This document shows positions 16,723 through 25,280 of a stretch of 64,000 bases of DNA, piece after piece; the first letter of the stretch is position 1, and every line of letters begins with the position of its first letter. The notes under the pieces are model-generated. The model was not told the origin of the DNA. It did not search any database and saw nothing but the letters and a program-made list of their open reading frames with translations. This DNA is from Marinobacterium jannaschii DSM 6295 (GTDB lineage Bacteria > Pseudomonadota > Gammaproteobacteria > Pseudomonadales > Balneatricaceae), in assembly GCF_000620085.1 (NCBI RefSeq), contig NZ_JHVJ01000019.1, forward strand, positions 1-64,000, given 5' to 3'. The translations under genes and the position numbers were made by a program.

Positions 16723-17904
16723 ATGACAGACTCGAACGAAATCCTCTCAATCAAAAACATCTATAAAGTATTCGGAGAAGATCCGGATACTGCGATGGAG
16801 ATGTTGAATAACGGCGCTGAAAAAGATGAGGTTTTCGATAAAACCGGTCAGACCGTGGGAGTTTTCGATGCCAGCTTTTCAGTTCAGAAGGGTGAAATCT
16901 TCGTCATCATGGGATTATCCGGTTCCGGTAAATCCACCATGGTGCGTCTGCTCAACCGGCTGATCGAACCCACTTCCGGCAGCATCAAACTCAACGGTCT
17001 GGAGCTGACCGGCCTGTCCGACGCCGAACTGCTGGATGTGCGTCGCCAGGAGATGAGCATGGTTTTCCAGTCATTCGCGCTGATGCCGCATATGACCGTA
17101 CTGGAAAACGCCGCCTTCGGCCTTGAGATTTCCGGCGTCGCCGAGCAGGAGCGCCACTCCCGTGCCGCCGAGGCACTGAGCCAGGTTGGCCTGGGCGAGC
17201 ACGGCTCCAGCTACCCGCACCAGCTTTCCGGCGGTATGCAGCAGCGAGTCGGCCTGGCCCGCGCGCTGGCAAACGATCCGACCATCCTGCTGATGGATGA
17301 GGCCTTCTCGGCCCTGGACCCGCTGATCCGCTACGAGATGCAGGGTGAGCTTATCCGCCTGCAGCAGGAGCAGGAACGCACCATTATCTTTATCTCCCAC
17401 GACCTGGATGAGGCGATCCGTATCGGCGACCGTATCGCCATTATGGAAGGCGGCCGCGTGGTACAGATCGGTACCCCGGAAGAGATCCTGCGCAATCCGG
17501 CCGACGACTATGTCGAAACCTTCTTCAAGGGCGTGGATGTCTCCAAGATTCTTAAAGCCGGTGATATCGCCGAGCATAACCCGGCCAGCCTGATCAAGGT
17601 CAACGGCAGCGTACACCCGTTTGAAGCGTCTGAGATCTGCCCTTACGGCTACCTGGTGAATGAACAGAACCAGCTGCAGGGCATCGTGCCAACCGGTGAT
17701 ATCGCCGGTCAGTCTCCGGATCTCAGCACCCTGCAGGGCCTGCAGATCGACCGGCACGAGAGCATCTACAGCGATACGCCACTGCATGAAGTGCTGCGCA
17801 AGGTGGCCGAGGTGCCGTACCCGATTCCGGTGGTTGACCGATGCGGCGCGTTCCGCGGCACCATCTCAAAGAATCTGTTGCTGGAAACACTGAGCCACGG
17901 CTGA
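16723..17904 (+). CDS. proV: Glycine betaine/proline ABC transporter ATPase ProV
   Basis: The 393-residue ATPase powers betaine import. Walker A (GLSGSGKST) is at residues 64-72, the signature is LSGGMQQRVGLARAL, Walker B is LLMDEAFSALD and the H-loop is IFISHD. The C-terminal third (about 275-393) carries CBS-like sequence, as in ProV/OpuAA, which senses ionic strength. The start at 16723 has GAGGG six bases upstream; an upstream in-frame ATG is ignored. It is first in the proVWX operon, 27 bp before proW. Confidence 0.93.
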   Translation: MTDSNEILSIKNIYKVFGEDPDTAMEMLNNGAEKDEVFDKTGQTVGVFDASFSVQKGEIFVIMGLSGSGKSTMVRLLNRLIEPTSGSIKLNGLELTGLSDAELLDVRRQEMSMVFQSFALMPHMTVLENAAFGLEISGVAEQERHSRAAEALSQVGLGEHGSSYPHQLSGGMQQRVGLARALANDPTILLMDEAFSALDPLIRYEMQGELIRLQQEQERTIIFISHDLDEAIRIGDRIAIMEGGRVVQIGTPEEILRNPADDYVETFFKGVDVSKILKAGDIAEHNPASLIKVNGSVHPFEASEICPYGYLVNEQNQLQGIVPTGDIAGQSPDLSTLQGLQIDRHESIYSDTPLHEVLRKVAEVPYPIPVVDRCGAFRGTISKNLLLETLSHG

Positions 17905-17931
17905 GAACAATAAGAAGATAAGGGTAAGATC

Positions 17932-18891
17932 ATGTCAGAATTTAGCTTGCTGGACCCGTTCCAGTTCCTCAACGTCCCGCTGGGTGAGTGGGTCGAAGCC
18001 ATCCTTAACTACCTGGTACAGAACTTCCGCGGTTTCTTCCGCGCTATCCGCTGGCCGATAGATCAGGTACTGGACGGTATTGAATACGTACTGCAATCAA
18101 TACCGCCACTGATCGGCATCATCCTCTCGTCGCTGCTTGGCTGGCAGCTGGCCGGTAAGAAAATGGGGATCTTCTGTGCCATCACCCTGTTCAGCCTGGG
18201 CCTGATCGGGGTCTGGTCCGAGTCGATGACTACCCTGTCTCTGGTACTGACTTCACTGTTCTTCTGCACCCTGTTCGGTATTCCGATGGGCATCATCTGC
18301 GCCCGCAGCGACCGGGTCGAGCGTGTTATCCGCCCGATTCTTGATGCGATGCAGACACTGCCTGCCTTCGTATACCTGGTGCCGGTGGTGATGCTGTTCG
18401 GTATCGGTAACGTACCGGGCGTACTGGTAACGATTATCTTTGCCCTGCCACCGCTGGTGCGCCTGACCAACCTGGGTATCCGCCAGGTACCTGCTGACAA
18501 GGTGGAAGCCGGTCGCGCCTTCGGCTGCACCCCGCGTCAGATGCTGTTCAAGGTACAGCTGCCGCTGGCAACCCCGACCATTATGGCGGGCGTCAACCAA
18601 ACACTGATGCTGTCGCTGTCGATGGTAGTGATCGCTTCCATGATCTCTGTCGGCGGCCTCGGTCAGATGGTATTGCGCGGCATCGGCCGTCTCGATATGG
18701 GTCTGGCGACCGTGGGCGGTGCCGGTCTGGTATTGCTGGCTATCTTCCTCGACCGCCTGACTCAGGCGATGGGTGAGCGTTCCAATGCCGATAACACCCT
18801 GCACTGGTATGAAACCGGCCCGGTTGGCTTCTTTGTCCGCCTTTCGCGCAGCGCCAAAGGCCAGCAGCCAGTCGCCAAGACTGACCCTTAA
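17932..18891 (+). CDS. proW: Glycine betaine/proline ABC permease ProW
   Basis: The 319-residue permease has a long N-terminal region, about six membrane helices between residues 55 and 295 and the ABC-permease loop around [20 protein letters not shown] that contacts ProV. It is the channel subunit of the betaine importer. AAGGGTAAG lies before the start. It is followed by proX after 90 bp. Confidence 0.92.
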   Translation: MSEFSLLDPFQFLNVPLGEWVEAILNYLVQNFRGFFRAIRWPIDQVLDGIEYVLQSIPPLIGIILSSLLGWQLAGKKMGIFCAITLFSLGLIGVWSESMTTLSLVLTSLFFCTLFGIPMGIICARSDRVERVIRPILDAMQTLPAFVYLVPVVMLFGIGNVPGVLVTIIFALPPLVRLTNLGIRQVPADKVEAGRAFGCTPRQMLFKVQLPLATPTIMAGVNQTLMLSLSMVVIASMISVGGLGQMVLRGIGRLDMGLATVGGAGLVLLAIFLDRLTQAMGERSNADNTLHWYETGPVGFFVRLSRSAKGQQPVAKTDP

Positions 18892-18981
18892 TTAACCCTT
18901 GCCTGCCCGGCTCAGCGAGGCCTGGCAGGCACTTTAAACGACACGCTGAATAACAATAAACACAATCAGGAGTCCGCATCC

Positions 18982-20007
18982 ATGCACTCTCGTATTAAGC
19001 AACTGTCCAAATCGATCATGAAACTGACTGCAGCCGCCTCACTGTCTGCAGTCGCACTGACCAGCGGTGCCTACGCGGCTTCCGCACCGGGCAATGGTGA
19101 ATCTATTACGCCGATCTTCCCGACCATCGCCGAAGAGCGTTTCCGTGGTGAAATCGCCATCGCCGGCCTGGAAGAACTGGGTTATGACGTAGAAGAGCCG
19201 AAGGAAACCGAATACGCCACTATGATGCTGGCCCTGGCCTATGGCGATGCCGACTTCAGTGTTCACCTGTGGGATATCCTGCACGATACCTTCTATCAGA
19301 AGGCCGGTGCTGACACTAACCTGGTTAAAGCCGGTACAACGATTCCGGGCGTACTGCAGGGTTACCTGATCGATAAGAAAACAGCTGACCAGTACAACAT
19401 CCGCTCGATGGATGACCTGAAAAAGCCAGAGATCGCTAAACTGTTCGACGCCGATGGCGATAACAAAGCAGACCTGACCGGTTGTAACCCGGGCTGGGGT
19501 TGCGAGCTGGTGATCGATCACCATATCGCGGCCTACGGACTCAACAAAACCGTCACCCATAACCGCGGTTCCTACTTCGCGCTGATGGCTGACACCATCA
19601 CCCGTTACAAGGAAGGCAAGCCGATCCTGTACTACACCTGGGCTCCGCAGTGGATCTCCGGCGTACTGGTTCCGGGTAAAGACGTTGAGTGGCTGGAAGT
19701 ATCCGAGACCAACCTGCCAGACGGCAACAACGACGTGAACACCACCTTCAATGGCAAAAACCTCGGCTTCGCAGTCGATAAGGTAATGGCTGTTATGGGA
19801 CGTGAATTCGCCGAGGAAAACCCGGCCGCGAAAGCATTCCTGTCTAAAGTGCAGATCACCGCAGACGACGAAAGTGCCCAGAACCTGAAAATGCAGAACG
19901 GCGAGAAGTCTGTCAAAGACATCAAGCGCCACGCCCAGGAGTGGATCGCCGCTAACCGTGCGACCTACAACAGCTGGCTGGACGCTGCCCGCGCCGCTGC
20001 GAAGTAA
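18982..20007 (+). CDS. proX: Glycine betaine-binding periplasmic protein ProX
   Basis: The 341-residue protein begins with a signal peptide (cleavage likely after AYA, near residue 33). It binds betaine in the periplasm. Tryptophans in HLWDILHD, CNPGWGCE and YYTWAPQW match the aromatic cage that holds the trimethylammonium group in E. coli ProX. That, and its place behind proV and proW, supports a betaine-type ligand. AGGAG lies upstream of the start. Confidence 0.92.
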   Translation: MHSRIKQLSKSIMKLTAAASLSAVALTSGAYAASAPGNGESITPIFPTIAEERFRGEIAIAGLEELGYDVEEPKETEYATMMLALAYGDADFSVHLWDILHDTFYQKAGADTNLVKAGTTIPGVLQGYLIDKKTADQYNIRSMDDLKKPEIAKLFDADGDNKADLTGCNPGWGCELVIDHHIAAYGLNKTVTHNRGSYFALMADTITRYKEGKPILYYTWAPQWISGVLVPGKDVEWLEVSETNLPDGNNDVNTTFNGKNLGFAVDKVMAVMGREFAEENPAAKAFLSKVQITADDESAQNLKMQNGEKSVKDIKRHAQEWIAANRATYNSWLDAARAAAK

Positions 20008-20071
20008 GTTGTTGCACATGTTCGACCGGAGGGGCTGAAGCTCCCTCCCTTGCTTCTCATCCGACATTTTG

Positions 20072-20095
20072 GGGTGCCTTATGGCACCCTTTTTT
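20072..20095 (+). terminator. Terminator of proVWX
   Basis: GGGTGCC-TTAT-GGCACCC is a perfect 7-bp stem followed by six T. Confidence 0.88.
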
Positions 20096-20118
20096 GTTTC
20101 TCCCCTGCCCGCTTTTGC

Positions 20119-20142
20119 AGGCGTTCACTCCGTGAGTGACGC
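20119..20142. repeat. Short hairpin related to family A repeats
   Basis: GGCGTTCACTCCGTGAGTGA followed by CGCC is a near-perfect hairpin. Its CTCCGTGAG core is shared with the family A repeats at 5874-5944 and 6924-6999. Confidence 0.5.
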
Positions 20143-20158
20143 CCCGCCCTAAACCAGA

Positions 20159-20183
20159 TTCGATTAACTATTTGTTAATCGAA
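20159..20183. promoter_or_regulatory. LysR-type operator upstream of SDR operon
   Basis: TTCGATTAAC-TATTT-GTTAATCGAA is a perfect 10-bp inverted repeat with a 5-base spacer, 93 bases before the SDR start. It contains a T-N11-A box. The core TTAAC-N5-GTTAA recurs at 22876-22890 before the LysR gene that faces this operon, so it is probably the binding site of that regulator. Confidence 0.7.
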
Positions 20184-20275
20184 CGCTCACAAAAACTCGT
20201 TTGTCGCCGCTGTCATGATTAACGAATATGGAGTCCACAGATTCCAACCCGCTGATGACAGAGGATATAACAATA

Positions 20276-21043
20276 ATGAGATTCGAAAATCAGGTTGTAG
20301 TGGTAACCGGCGGAGCCGGCGGTGTCGGCCAGACACTGGTGCGCCTGTTCGCCCGTGAAGGCGCCCGTATCATGATCTCCGATATCAATGAAGAAGGCTG
20401 CCGCCTGATGGCAGAAGAAGCCCGCGCCCTGGGCGCTGAGGCCGACTATCTGGCCGGAAACCTGCGCCAGAAAGAGTATTGCGAGGCAGTCATCTCACAA
20501 GCCGCAGAACGCTTCGGCGGGATCGATATCCTGCTGAACAATGCCGGTATCATCCCCCGCGGCACCATCGAGGAGACCAGCGATGAGATGTGGTTTACCG
20601 CGATGGACGTTAACCTGAATGCGGTCTTTTTCCTTTCCCGTGCGGCAATCCCCCATATGAAAAAACGTGGCGGCGGTGCCATCGTGAATACCTCTTCAGT
20701 CTGGGGTACCCATCCCGGCCCGGCCCATGTCGCTTACTGCACCAGCAAGGGCGCTGTCGCGGCACTGACTAAAAACCTCGGCCGAGACTGCGCGCCACTG
20801 GGTATCCGGGTGAATGCCGTCTGCCCCCATGAGATCAATACACCGATGATCCGCAGCGGCTTCGAACGACGCGGCCTCGATCCGGACAAGGCGGTCGAAG
20901 AGTTGAACAAGACGGTGCCGCTGGGCCGTATCGCCGAGCCCGAGGATATCGCCGATGTAATCGCTTTCCTCGCCTCGGACCAGTCGCGCTACATCGCGGG
21001 TGAAACCATCGAAGTCACCGGTGCCAAGCCGGTCTCAGGTTAA
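20276..21043 (+). CDS. SDR family oxidoreductase
   Basis: The 255-residue classical short-chain dehydrogenase has the cofactor motif TGGAGGVG (about 13-20), NNAG, a catalytic Ser in NTSSVWG and the YxxxK motif YCTSK. The expected C-terminal segment is present. The start at 20276 is preceded by GAGGA ten bases upstream; two upstream in-frame ATGs lack a site. The stop is 10 bp before the next SDR gene, so the two form an operon. The substrate is unknown; polyols, sugars and hydroxy acids are typical. Confidence 0.87.
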   Translation: MRFENQVVVVTGGAGGVGQTLVRLFAREGARIMISDINEEGCRLMAEEARALGAEADYLAGNLRQKEYCEAVISQAAERFGGIDILLNNAGIIPRGTIEETSDEMWFTAMDVNLNAVFFLSRAAIPHMKKRGGGAIVNTSSVWGTHPGPAHVAYCTSKGAVAALTKNLGRDCAPLGIRVNAVCPHEINTPMIRSGFERRGLDPDKAVEELNKTVPLGRIAEPEDIADVIAFLASDQSRYIAGETIEVTGAKPVSG

Positions 21044-21053
21044 GGGGATAGCA

Positions 21054-21812
21054 ATGAATCTGACAAACAAGGTCGCCGTTGTCACCGGCGGCGGTCGCGG
21101 TATCGGCCGCGGCATCACGGAAAAGCTGCTGGCAGCCGGTGCCCGGGTCCTGATCGCCCAGCGCCAGCCACTGGACAATGACCTGAGCCGCAACGAAAGC
21201 ATCAGCTATATCCAGGCCGACCTGACCCAGCGGGAAGCTCCCTACGCCATCGCCCACGCCGCTGAAAGCCAGTTTGGCGGCACCGATATTCTGGTGAACA
21301 ATGCCGGCTTTATGTTTGAGCAGCATATCGAGGATATGAGCGAAGATGACTGGGACCGCATGATGATCGTAAATATGCGTGCGCCGGTTTTCCTCGCCAG
21401 AGCGCTGTTGCCACAGATGCGCCAGCGAGGCGGCGGCAGCATTATCAATATCGGCTCTATCGAGGGGATTGGTGCCAATCCCTACCATGCGGCCTATTGC
21501 GGCTCCAAAGCCGGGGTGCATGGTTTTACCCGCGCACTGGCGGTAGACCTGGGCACGGATGGGGTTCGCTGCAATGCCATCGCGCCGGGCTGGATCAACT
21601 CCGACCTGAGTAACGATTACATCAATGCCCAGCAGGACCCACAGCAGGCACGACAGGATCTCCATGCGATGCACCCGATCGGCCGCACCGGCGAGCCAGC
21701 CGATATCGGTGGTGCCGTGGTGTTCCTGGCATCGGATGAGTCGGCGTTTCTTACCGGTCAGGTGATGGTGATTGATGGCGGCCGCACCGCCAAACTGCCG
21801 CTGCCGTTCTGA
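21054..21812 (+). CDS. SDR family oxidoreductase, second gene of operon
   Basis: The 252-residue classical SDR has TGGGRGIG (about 12-19), NNAG, a Ser in NIGSIEG and the YxxxK motif YCGSK. AGGGGAT lies seven bases before the start at 21054. It shares the overall pattern but not close identity with its neighbour. Two SDRs in one operon suggest two successive oxidoreductions or an epimerisation through a keto intermediate. That is inference. Confidence 0.87.
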   Translation: MNLTNKVAVVTGGGRGIGRGITEKLLAAGARVLIAQRQPLDNDLSRNESISYIQADLTQREAPYAIAHAAESQFGGTDILVNNAGFMFEQHIEDMSEDDWDRMMIVNMRAPVFLARALLPQMRQRGGGSIINIGSIEGIGANPYHAAYCGSKAGVHGFTRALAVDLGTDGVRCNAIAPGWINSDLSNDYINAQQDPQQARQDLHAMHPIGRTGEPADIGGAVVFLASDESAFLTGQVMVIDGGRTAKLPLPF

Positions 21813-21897
21813 TCAGGAGATCTCCCCGGCCGGTCGCTCCGGCATAAGCTGAGCGCTGACAGCGGGCAACAGTAGCACAGTGTCTTGCGACCCGGTT

Positions 21898-22842
21898 TTA
21901 GTCCGCCAGATCCCGCTCTCTCAGAGGGCGGGTCTGCTCAAGAAACCACTCCCGCAGCGTGGCAATCTCCGGACTCCCCGCCCGTTCGCGACGACAGACA
22001 AAGTAGTGGCAGCGATCATCCGCCCGCCAGCGCTGCTGCAGCGGCCGGATCAACGCCCCGCTTTCGAGTTTATTCTGCACCAGATGGTGCCAGGCCAGGC
22101 CGACGCCCATCTCCTCCATCACCGCATCCACCAGCAGCGGAAAGTGACTGAAGCTCATGACCGGCTGGCACTGGTCCAGGGAATAGCCAAAATGCTCCAG
22201 CCAGCGGTTCCAGTCCATTGCGGGCCAGAGCCGGGCCTTCCAGTGATCGGCACTCAGGTTAAGCAACGGCACCTGCAACAGGCCATCGAGGTCGTCGATC
22301 GCGGGGTGTTTAGCCAGGAATCCGGGGGTACAGACCGGAAAGATATCTTCGGAAAACAGGAATTCGGCAACGAAGTCCGGGTGCTCTTCATACCCCAGGG
22401 TGACCGCCGCGTCGAAGCTTTCATGCGATTCGGGGCTGCCTTCACTGCTGACAAGGTGCAACTGCAGTTCCGGATGCAGCTTGTGGAACAGTTTCAGCCG
22501 CGGCAGCAACCAGAGGCGGGAAAAAGAGGTGGTGGTGGCCAGGGTCAGATGCTCTTTACCCTTCCGTCGTTTCAGCTCGACTGAACTGGCCGCGATCTGA
22601 CGCAATGCGCTGTTGGCGGCCAGATAGAGAAAGCGGCCCTCAACGGTCAGATCCACCTTGCGGTTACCACGCAGAAACAGCGCCTGACCGTAATAGTCTT
22701 CCAGCACCTGAATCTGGCGGCTGACGGCCGCCTGGGTTACGCACAGTTCATCTGCGGCGGCCTTGAAGCTGCCAAGGCGACCAGCCGCTTCAAAGGTGCG
22801 CAATGCATTTAGGGGGGGTAACGCCCTGCTGAGGTTTTCCAT
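21898..22842 (-). CDS. LysR family regulator (GcvA-like), SDR-linked
   Basis: The 314-residue protein has an N-terminal HTH (about 8-65, with KAAADELCVTQAAVSRQIQV) and an effector domain. It is convergent with the SDR operon (85 bp between stops). The shared TTAAC-N5-GTTAA operators in both promoters make it the likely regulator of that operon and of itself. It resembles the LysR protein at 12872 in its HTH. Confidence 0.88.
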   Translation of the reverse strand: MENLSRALPPLNALRTFEAAGRLGSFKAAADELCVTQAAVSRQIQVLEDYYGQALFLRGNRKVDLTVEGRFLYLAANSALRQIAASSVELKRRKGKEHLTLATTTSFSRLWLLPRLKLFHKLHPELQLHLVSSEGSPESHESFDAAVTLGYEEHPDFVAEFLFSEDIFPVCTPGFLAKHPAIDDLDGLLQVPLLNLSADHWKARLWPAMDWNRWLEHFGYSLDQCQPVMSFSHFPLLVDAVMEEMGVGLAWHHLVQNKLESGALIRPLQQRWRADDRCHYFVCRRERAGSPEIATLREWFLEQTRPLRERDLAD

Positions 22843-22875
22843 CGCTGATAACCGACTCTGAAAGTATCTTTTGAG

Positions 22876-22890
22876 TTAACCAAAAGTTAA
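22876..22890. promoter_or_regulatory. LysR-type operator before the LysR gene
   Basis: TTAAC-CAAAA-GTTAA lies 33 bases before the LysR start. It matches the core of the longer palindrome at 20159-20183 in sequence and in spacer length. Confidence 0.6.
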
Positions 22891-22969
22891 TTATAGATAC
22901 CAGCGAAAGAGGCAGGGCGATCAGTGTTTCAGAAGGGTAAAAAAGTGGCAGCTGTCAGCCGGCGCTTTA

Positions 22970-23260
22970 TCAGATCTGATGCCCGGCCATGCGACGGGCA
23001 TTTTCCCGCCGCTCCCGCTCTTTGGCCCGGCAGGAACGACAACGGATCGCGGTTGCGAAGAAGTAGCCACCGACATCTTCATACCACCACTTCTGCTGGG
23101 CTGCAGTCCAGAGTTCTGCCTTACCGCACCCTTTACAGGTAAAGGTCTGGTCGTAGTAGTACTCGGGACCGGGATCGTAGCTATTACCGAGATTGAGTTT
23201 GGAACGGTCTACAGGCAGGCGGGTTTCTTTTCTGTTTTGCAGGCTATGAGCGATATCCAT
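22970..23260 (-). CDS. Small zinc-ribbon domain protein
   Basis: The 96-residue protein has two CxxC pairs, CKGCGK and CRSCRA, about 30 residues apart, with tryptophans between them (QQKWWYEDVGGYFF). This is the pattern of the probable zinc-ribbon family (zf_Tbcl type). It has a basic C-terminus. AGGGTG precedes the start. The function is unknown. Confidence 0.8.
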   Translation of the reverse strand: MDIAHSLQNRKETRLPVDRSKLNLGNSYDPGPEYYYDQTFTCKGCGKAELWTAAQQKWWYEDVGGYFFATAIRCRSCRAKERERRENARRMAGHQI

Positions 23261-23435
23261 AAATTCACCCTATCGAAAAATCCGTTTAACACCGAAAGTG
23301 TCCGCTACAGAGATGACACTGCCATTAATACTAAAGGAGCATAGATCAATAATGAAGCTACAAATTGATATAGACCGGGAGCGCAGTGCAGACTGCGTCA
23401 GAACAGGCAAAGGGACTAATCCCAAATCCCCATCG

Positions 23436-23467
23436 CCTGATACCTGATACCTGATACCTGATACCTG
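23436..23467. repeat. Tandem heptamer CCTGATA, about 4.6 copies
   Basis: Four perfect copies of CCTGATA and a partial fifth lie in tandem just 3' of the pqiA-like gene. The period of seven bases would give frameshifts on slippage, but no gene crosses it. Confidence 0.85.
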
Positions 23468-23478
23468 AGATCAGAGCC

Positions 23479-23994
23479 TCAAGGCTTTTTGCCTGCCACC
23501 AACGCGGTAATACGCTGGGTAATCAGCATCATCAGCAACACCGACGCACCAAAAAGGTAGAGGCCGTAGTGCACTTCCACGCTGGCGATAGCGCCAAGCT
23601 TAACAGTGACAGTCAGTACCGCCACGACCATCACATCCAGCATCGACCAGCGCCCGTACTCGTGCATCAGGTGCAGGTAGCGCTTAAGTTTTCCGGCGGG
23701 CGTTGTCGCCGACAGCAGTCGATAGAGAACGGCCAGTTTCAGCACCGGCAGTACCACACTGAAGCTGCCAATCAGGATAAACAGCACTAGCTGCCCTTCC
23801 AGCAGCAGCTCGAGGATACCCGACAGCACCGAGAACGAGTTTTCCACGATATAGAACTTGCTGATAGTGATCATCGGCAAGCTGATCCCCGCGATAAATA
23901 GCAGAAAAGCCGCCACCAGCACTCCTTTCAGTCGCCTCGCCTGCCCTGCGGGTATGCCGCGCCCGGCAGTGGACGCGGAACTTTCTTCAGCCAT
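23479..23994 (-). CDS. Paraquat-inducible protein A-like membrane protein
   Basis: The 171-residue protein has four predicted membrane helices (about 24-44, 68-88, 118-135 and 145-162) and the PqiA-domain features FSVVLPVLKL and GRWSMLDVMVVAVL. It equals one of the two halves of full PqiA and lacks its zinc-ribbon domains. PqiA-type proteins sit in the inner membrane and work with MCE proteins in lipid transport; no MCE gene is nearby. Confidence 0.85.
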   Translation of the reverse strand: MAEESSASTAGRGIPAGQARRLKGVLVAAFLLFIAGISLPMITISKFYIVENSFSVLSGILELLLEGQLVLFILIGSFSVVLPVLKLAVLYRLLSATTPAGKLKRYLHLMHEYGRWSMLDVMVVAVLTVTVKLGAIASVEVHYGLYLFGASVLLMMLITQRITALVAGKKP

Positions 23995-24129
23995 AATAAG
24001 TCCGGGTTGGTCAAACAGGGGCGCTACTGTCCCATAACAACCCGTTAAAAACCATCACACCGATAGGTGCGGACTATCCGGGCGGCTCTGAAATGTCCGG
24101 GCCACACGGGTTATTTTCAGGGAGAAGGG

Positions 24130-24510
24130 ATGAGAAAATCACTGATCGCGGCGTTACTGGTATCAGTATCCGCAACCGCCTATGCAGGCAATGAAGAGGT
24201 ACAGGACGGTCAGCTCAGGGGCAACCTGCCGGACAGCCTACAGGCCTGGGACGCGGAGCAGGAAATGTGGCTGTCACCACAGCAGTTCTGGCGTAACTAT
24301 GCCGACCGCAAAGGCGGCCTGACCTGGGGCGAACGCAATGACTATCCGCCTTACGCTCAGGTACAGGAGTTCGATACCCTGCTGATAAAACTGGAGAGCG
24401 GCAGCTGCCTGATGGAGTTTTTTCACAGCCGCTGGCGGCGGGCCAATGATGTGCGGCGCTGGGATGACCGCTTCAACCGCTACAGTGGCTGCGCACGCGT
24501 TTTCGACTAA
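24130..24510 (+). CDS. Small secreted protein of unknown function
   Basis: The 126-residue protein begins with a signal peptide, likely cut after AYA (residue 20). The mature part is hydrophilic and rich in Trp and Arg (QAWDAEQEMWLS, RSRWRRANDVRRWD), with two Cys (LESGSCLMEF, YSGCARV) that could form a disulfide. GGGAGAAGGG lies just before the start at 24130. I do not recognise a family. Confidence 0.72.
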   Translation: MRKSLIAALLVSVSATAYAGNEEVQDGQLRGNLPDSLQAWDAEQEMWLSPQQFWRNYADRKGGLTWGERNDYPPYAQVQEFDTLLIKLESGSCLMEFFHSRWRRANDVRRWDDRFNRYSGCARVFD

Positions 24511-24519
24511 GGCTATGCA

Positions 24520-24557
24520 GCCGTTTCCCGCAGTGCCGGGGCACTGCGGGAAACGGC
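24520..24557. repeat. 18-bp hairpin between convergent genes
   Basis: GCCGTTTCCCGCAGTGCC (24520-24537) and GGCACTGCGGGAAACGGC (24540-24557) are exact reverse complements with a two-base gap. It lies between two convergent genes and probably ends both transcripts, though no T-run is present. Confidence 0.75.
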
Positions 24558-24576
24558 ACCAGAATAACGGAATGAC

Positions 24577-25176
24577 CTACGCGACCGCCTGCACATCAAA
24601 GGTCTGGCCGTTCAGACCCGATTCCAGCGCCCGGCGGTAATGGCTAGCAGTTTCGACCGCGCTGACACCCTGGCTGCTGTCCATGCCCATCATCTCCATG
24701 GTCTCTTTAACAAAGGCCGGCGCCACTACATTGACACGGATGCGCTGCTCTTCAAGGGCGACCGCCCGGGCAAAGCTTTCCAGGGCGCCGTTAACCATAC
24801 TGATACTGCTGCTACCCGGTAACGGCTGTCGAGACAGAATACCGGAGGTCAGGATTACACTGCCGTTATCCGCCAGAAACTCGCGGCCGATACGCACCAG
24901 ATTTACCTGTCCCATCAGCTTGTTATCCAGTGCCAGCTGGAAGTCCTCATCTTTCAGCGCAGCGAAAGGCCCGAAGTTAGCCAGACCGGCGGTAGAGATA
25001 ATCGCATCCAGCGGTGCCAGCTGCTGCAATGCGGCGCGGATAGACTCGGCGCTGCCCAGATCGATCTTCACATCTCCGTCGCTGTAGCCTGCGCTGATCA
25101 CCTGATGGTCTGCGGACAGGTTTTCCACTACTGCTTTTCCGATCGTGCCGGTTGCGCCAATCACCAGAATTTTCAT
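24577..25176 (-). CDS. Short-chain dehydrogenase (compact type)
   Basis: The 199-residue protein has the cofactor motif GATGTIGKAV (about 7-16). It is shorter than classical SDRs, and the usual YxxxK pair is not evident; SSISMVNGALESFARA occupies that place. GAGGTAAC lies before the start at 25176. It is divergent from a LysR gene 104 bp away, which probably controls it. Confidence 0.82.
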   Translation of the reverse strand: MKILVIGATGTIGKAVVENLSADHQVISAGYSDGDVKIDLGSAESIRAALQQLAPLDAIISTAGLANFGPFAALKDEDFQLALDNKLMGQVNLVRIGREFLADNGSVILTSGILSRQPLPGSSSISMVNGALESFARAVALEEQRIRVNVVAPAFVKETMEMMGMDSSQGVSAVETASHYRRALESGLNGQTFDVQAVA

Positions 25177-25280
25177 CGCTGTTACCTCAAGCTGTTCGTT
25201 TAAGTTGAGGTCAGTGTATTTACATACGATATAAAGAAAAATAACCTGATAAAGAAACCATATTTCATATTTTGAGAACA

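Noticed and set aside
23436-23467. Possible CRISPR array
   Set aside because: The repeats are seven bases with no spacers, so this is a simple tandem repeat.
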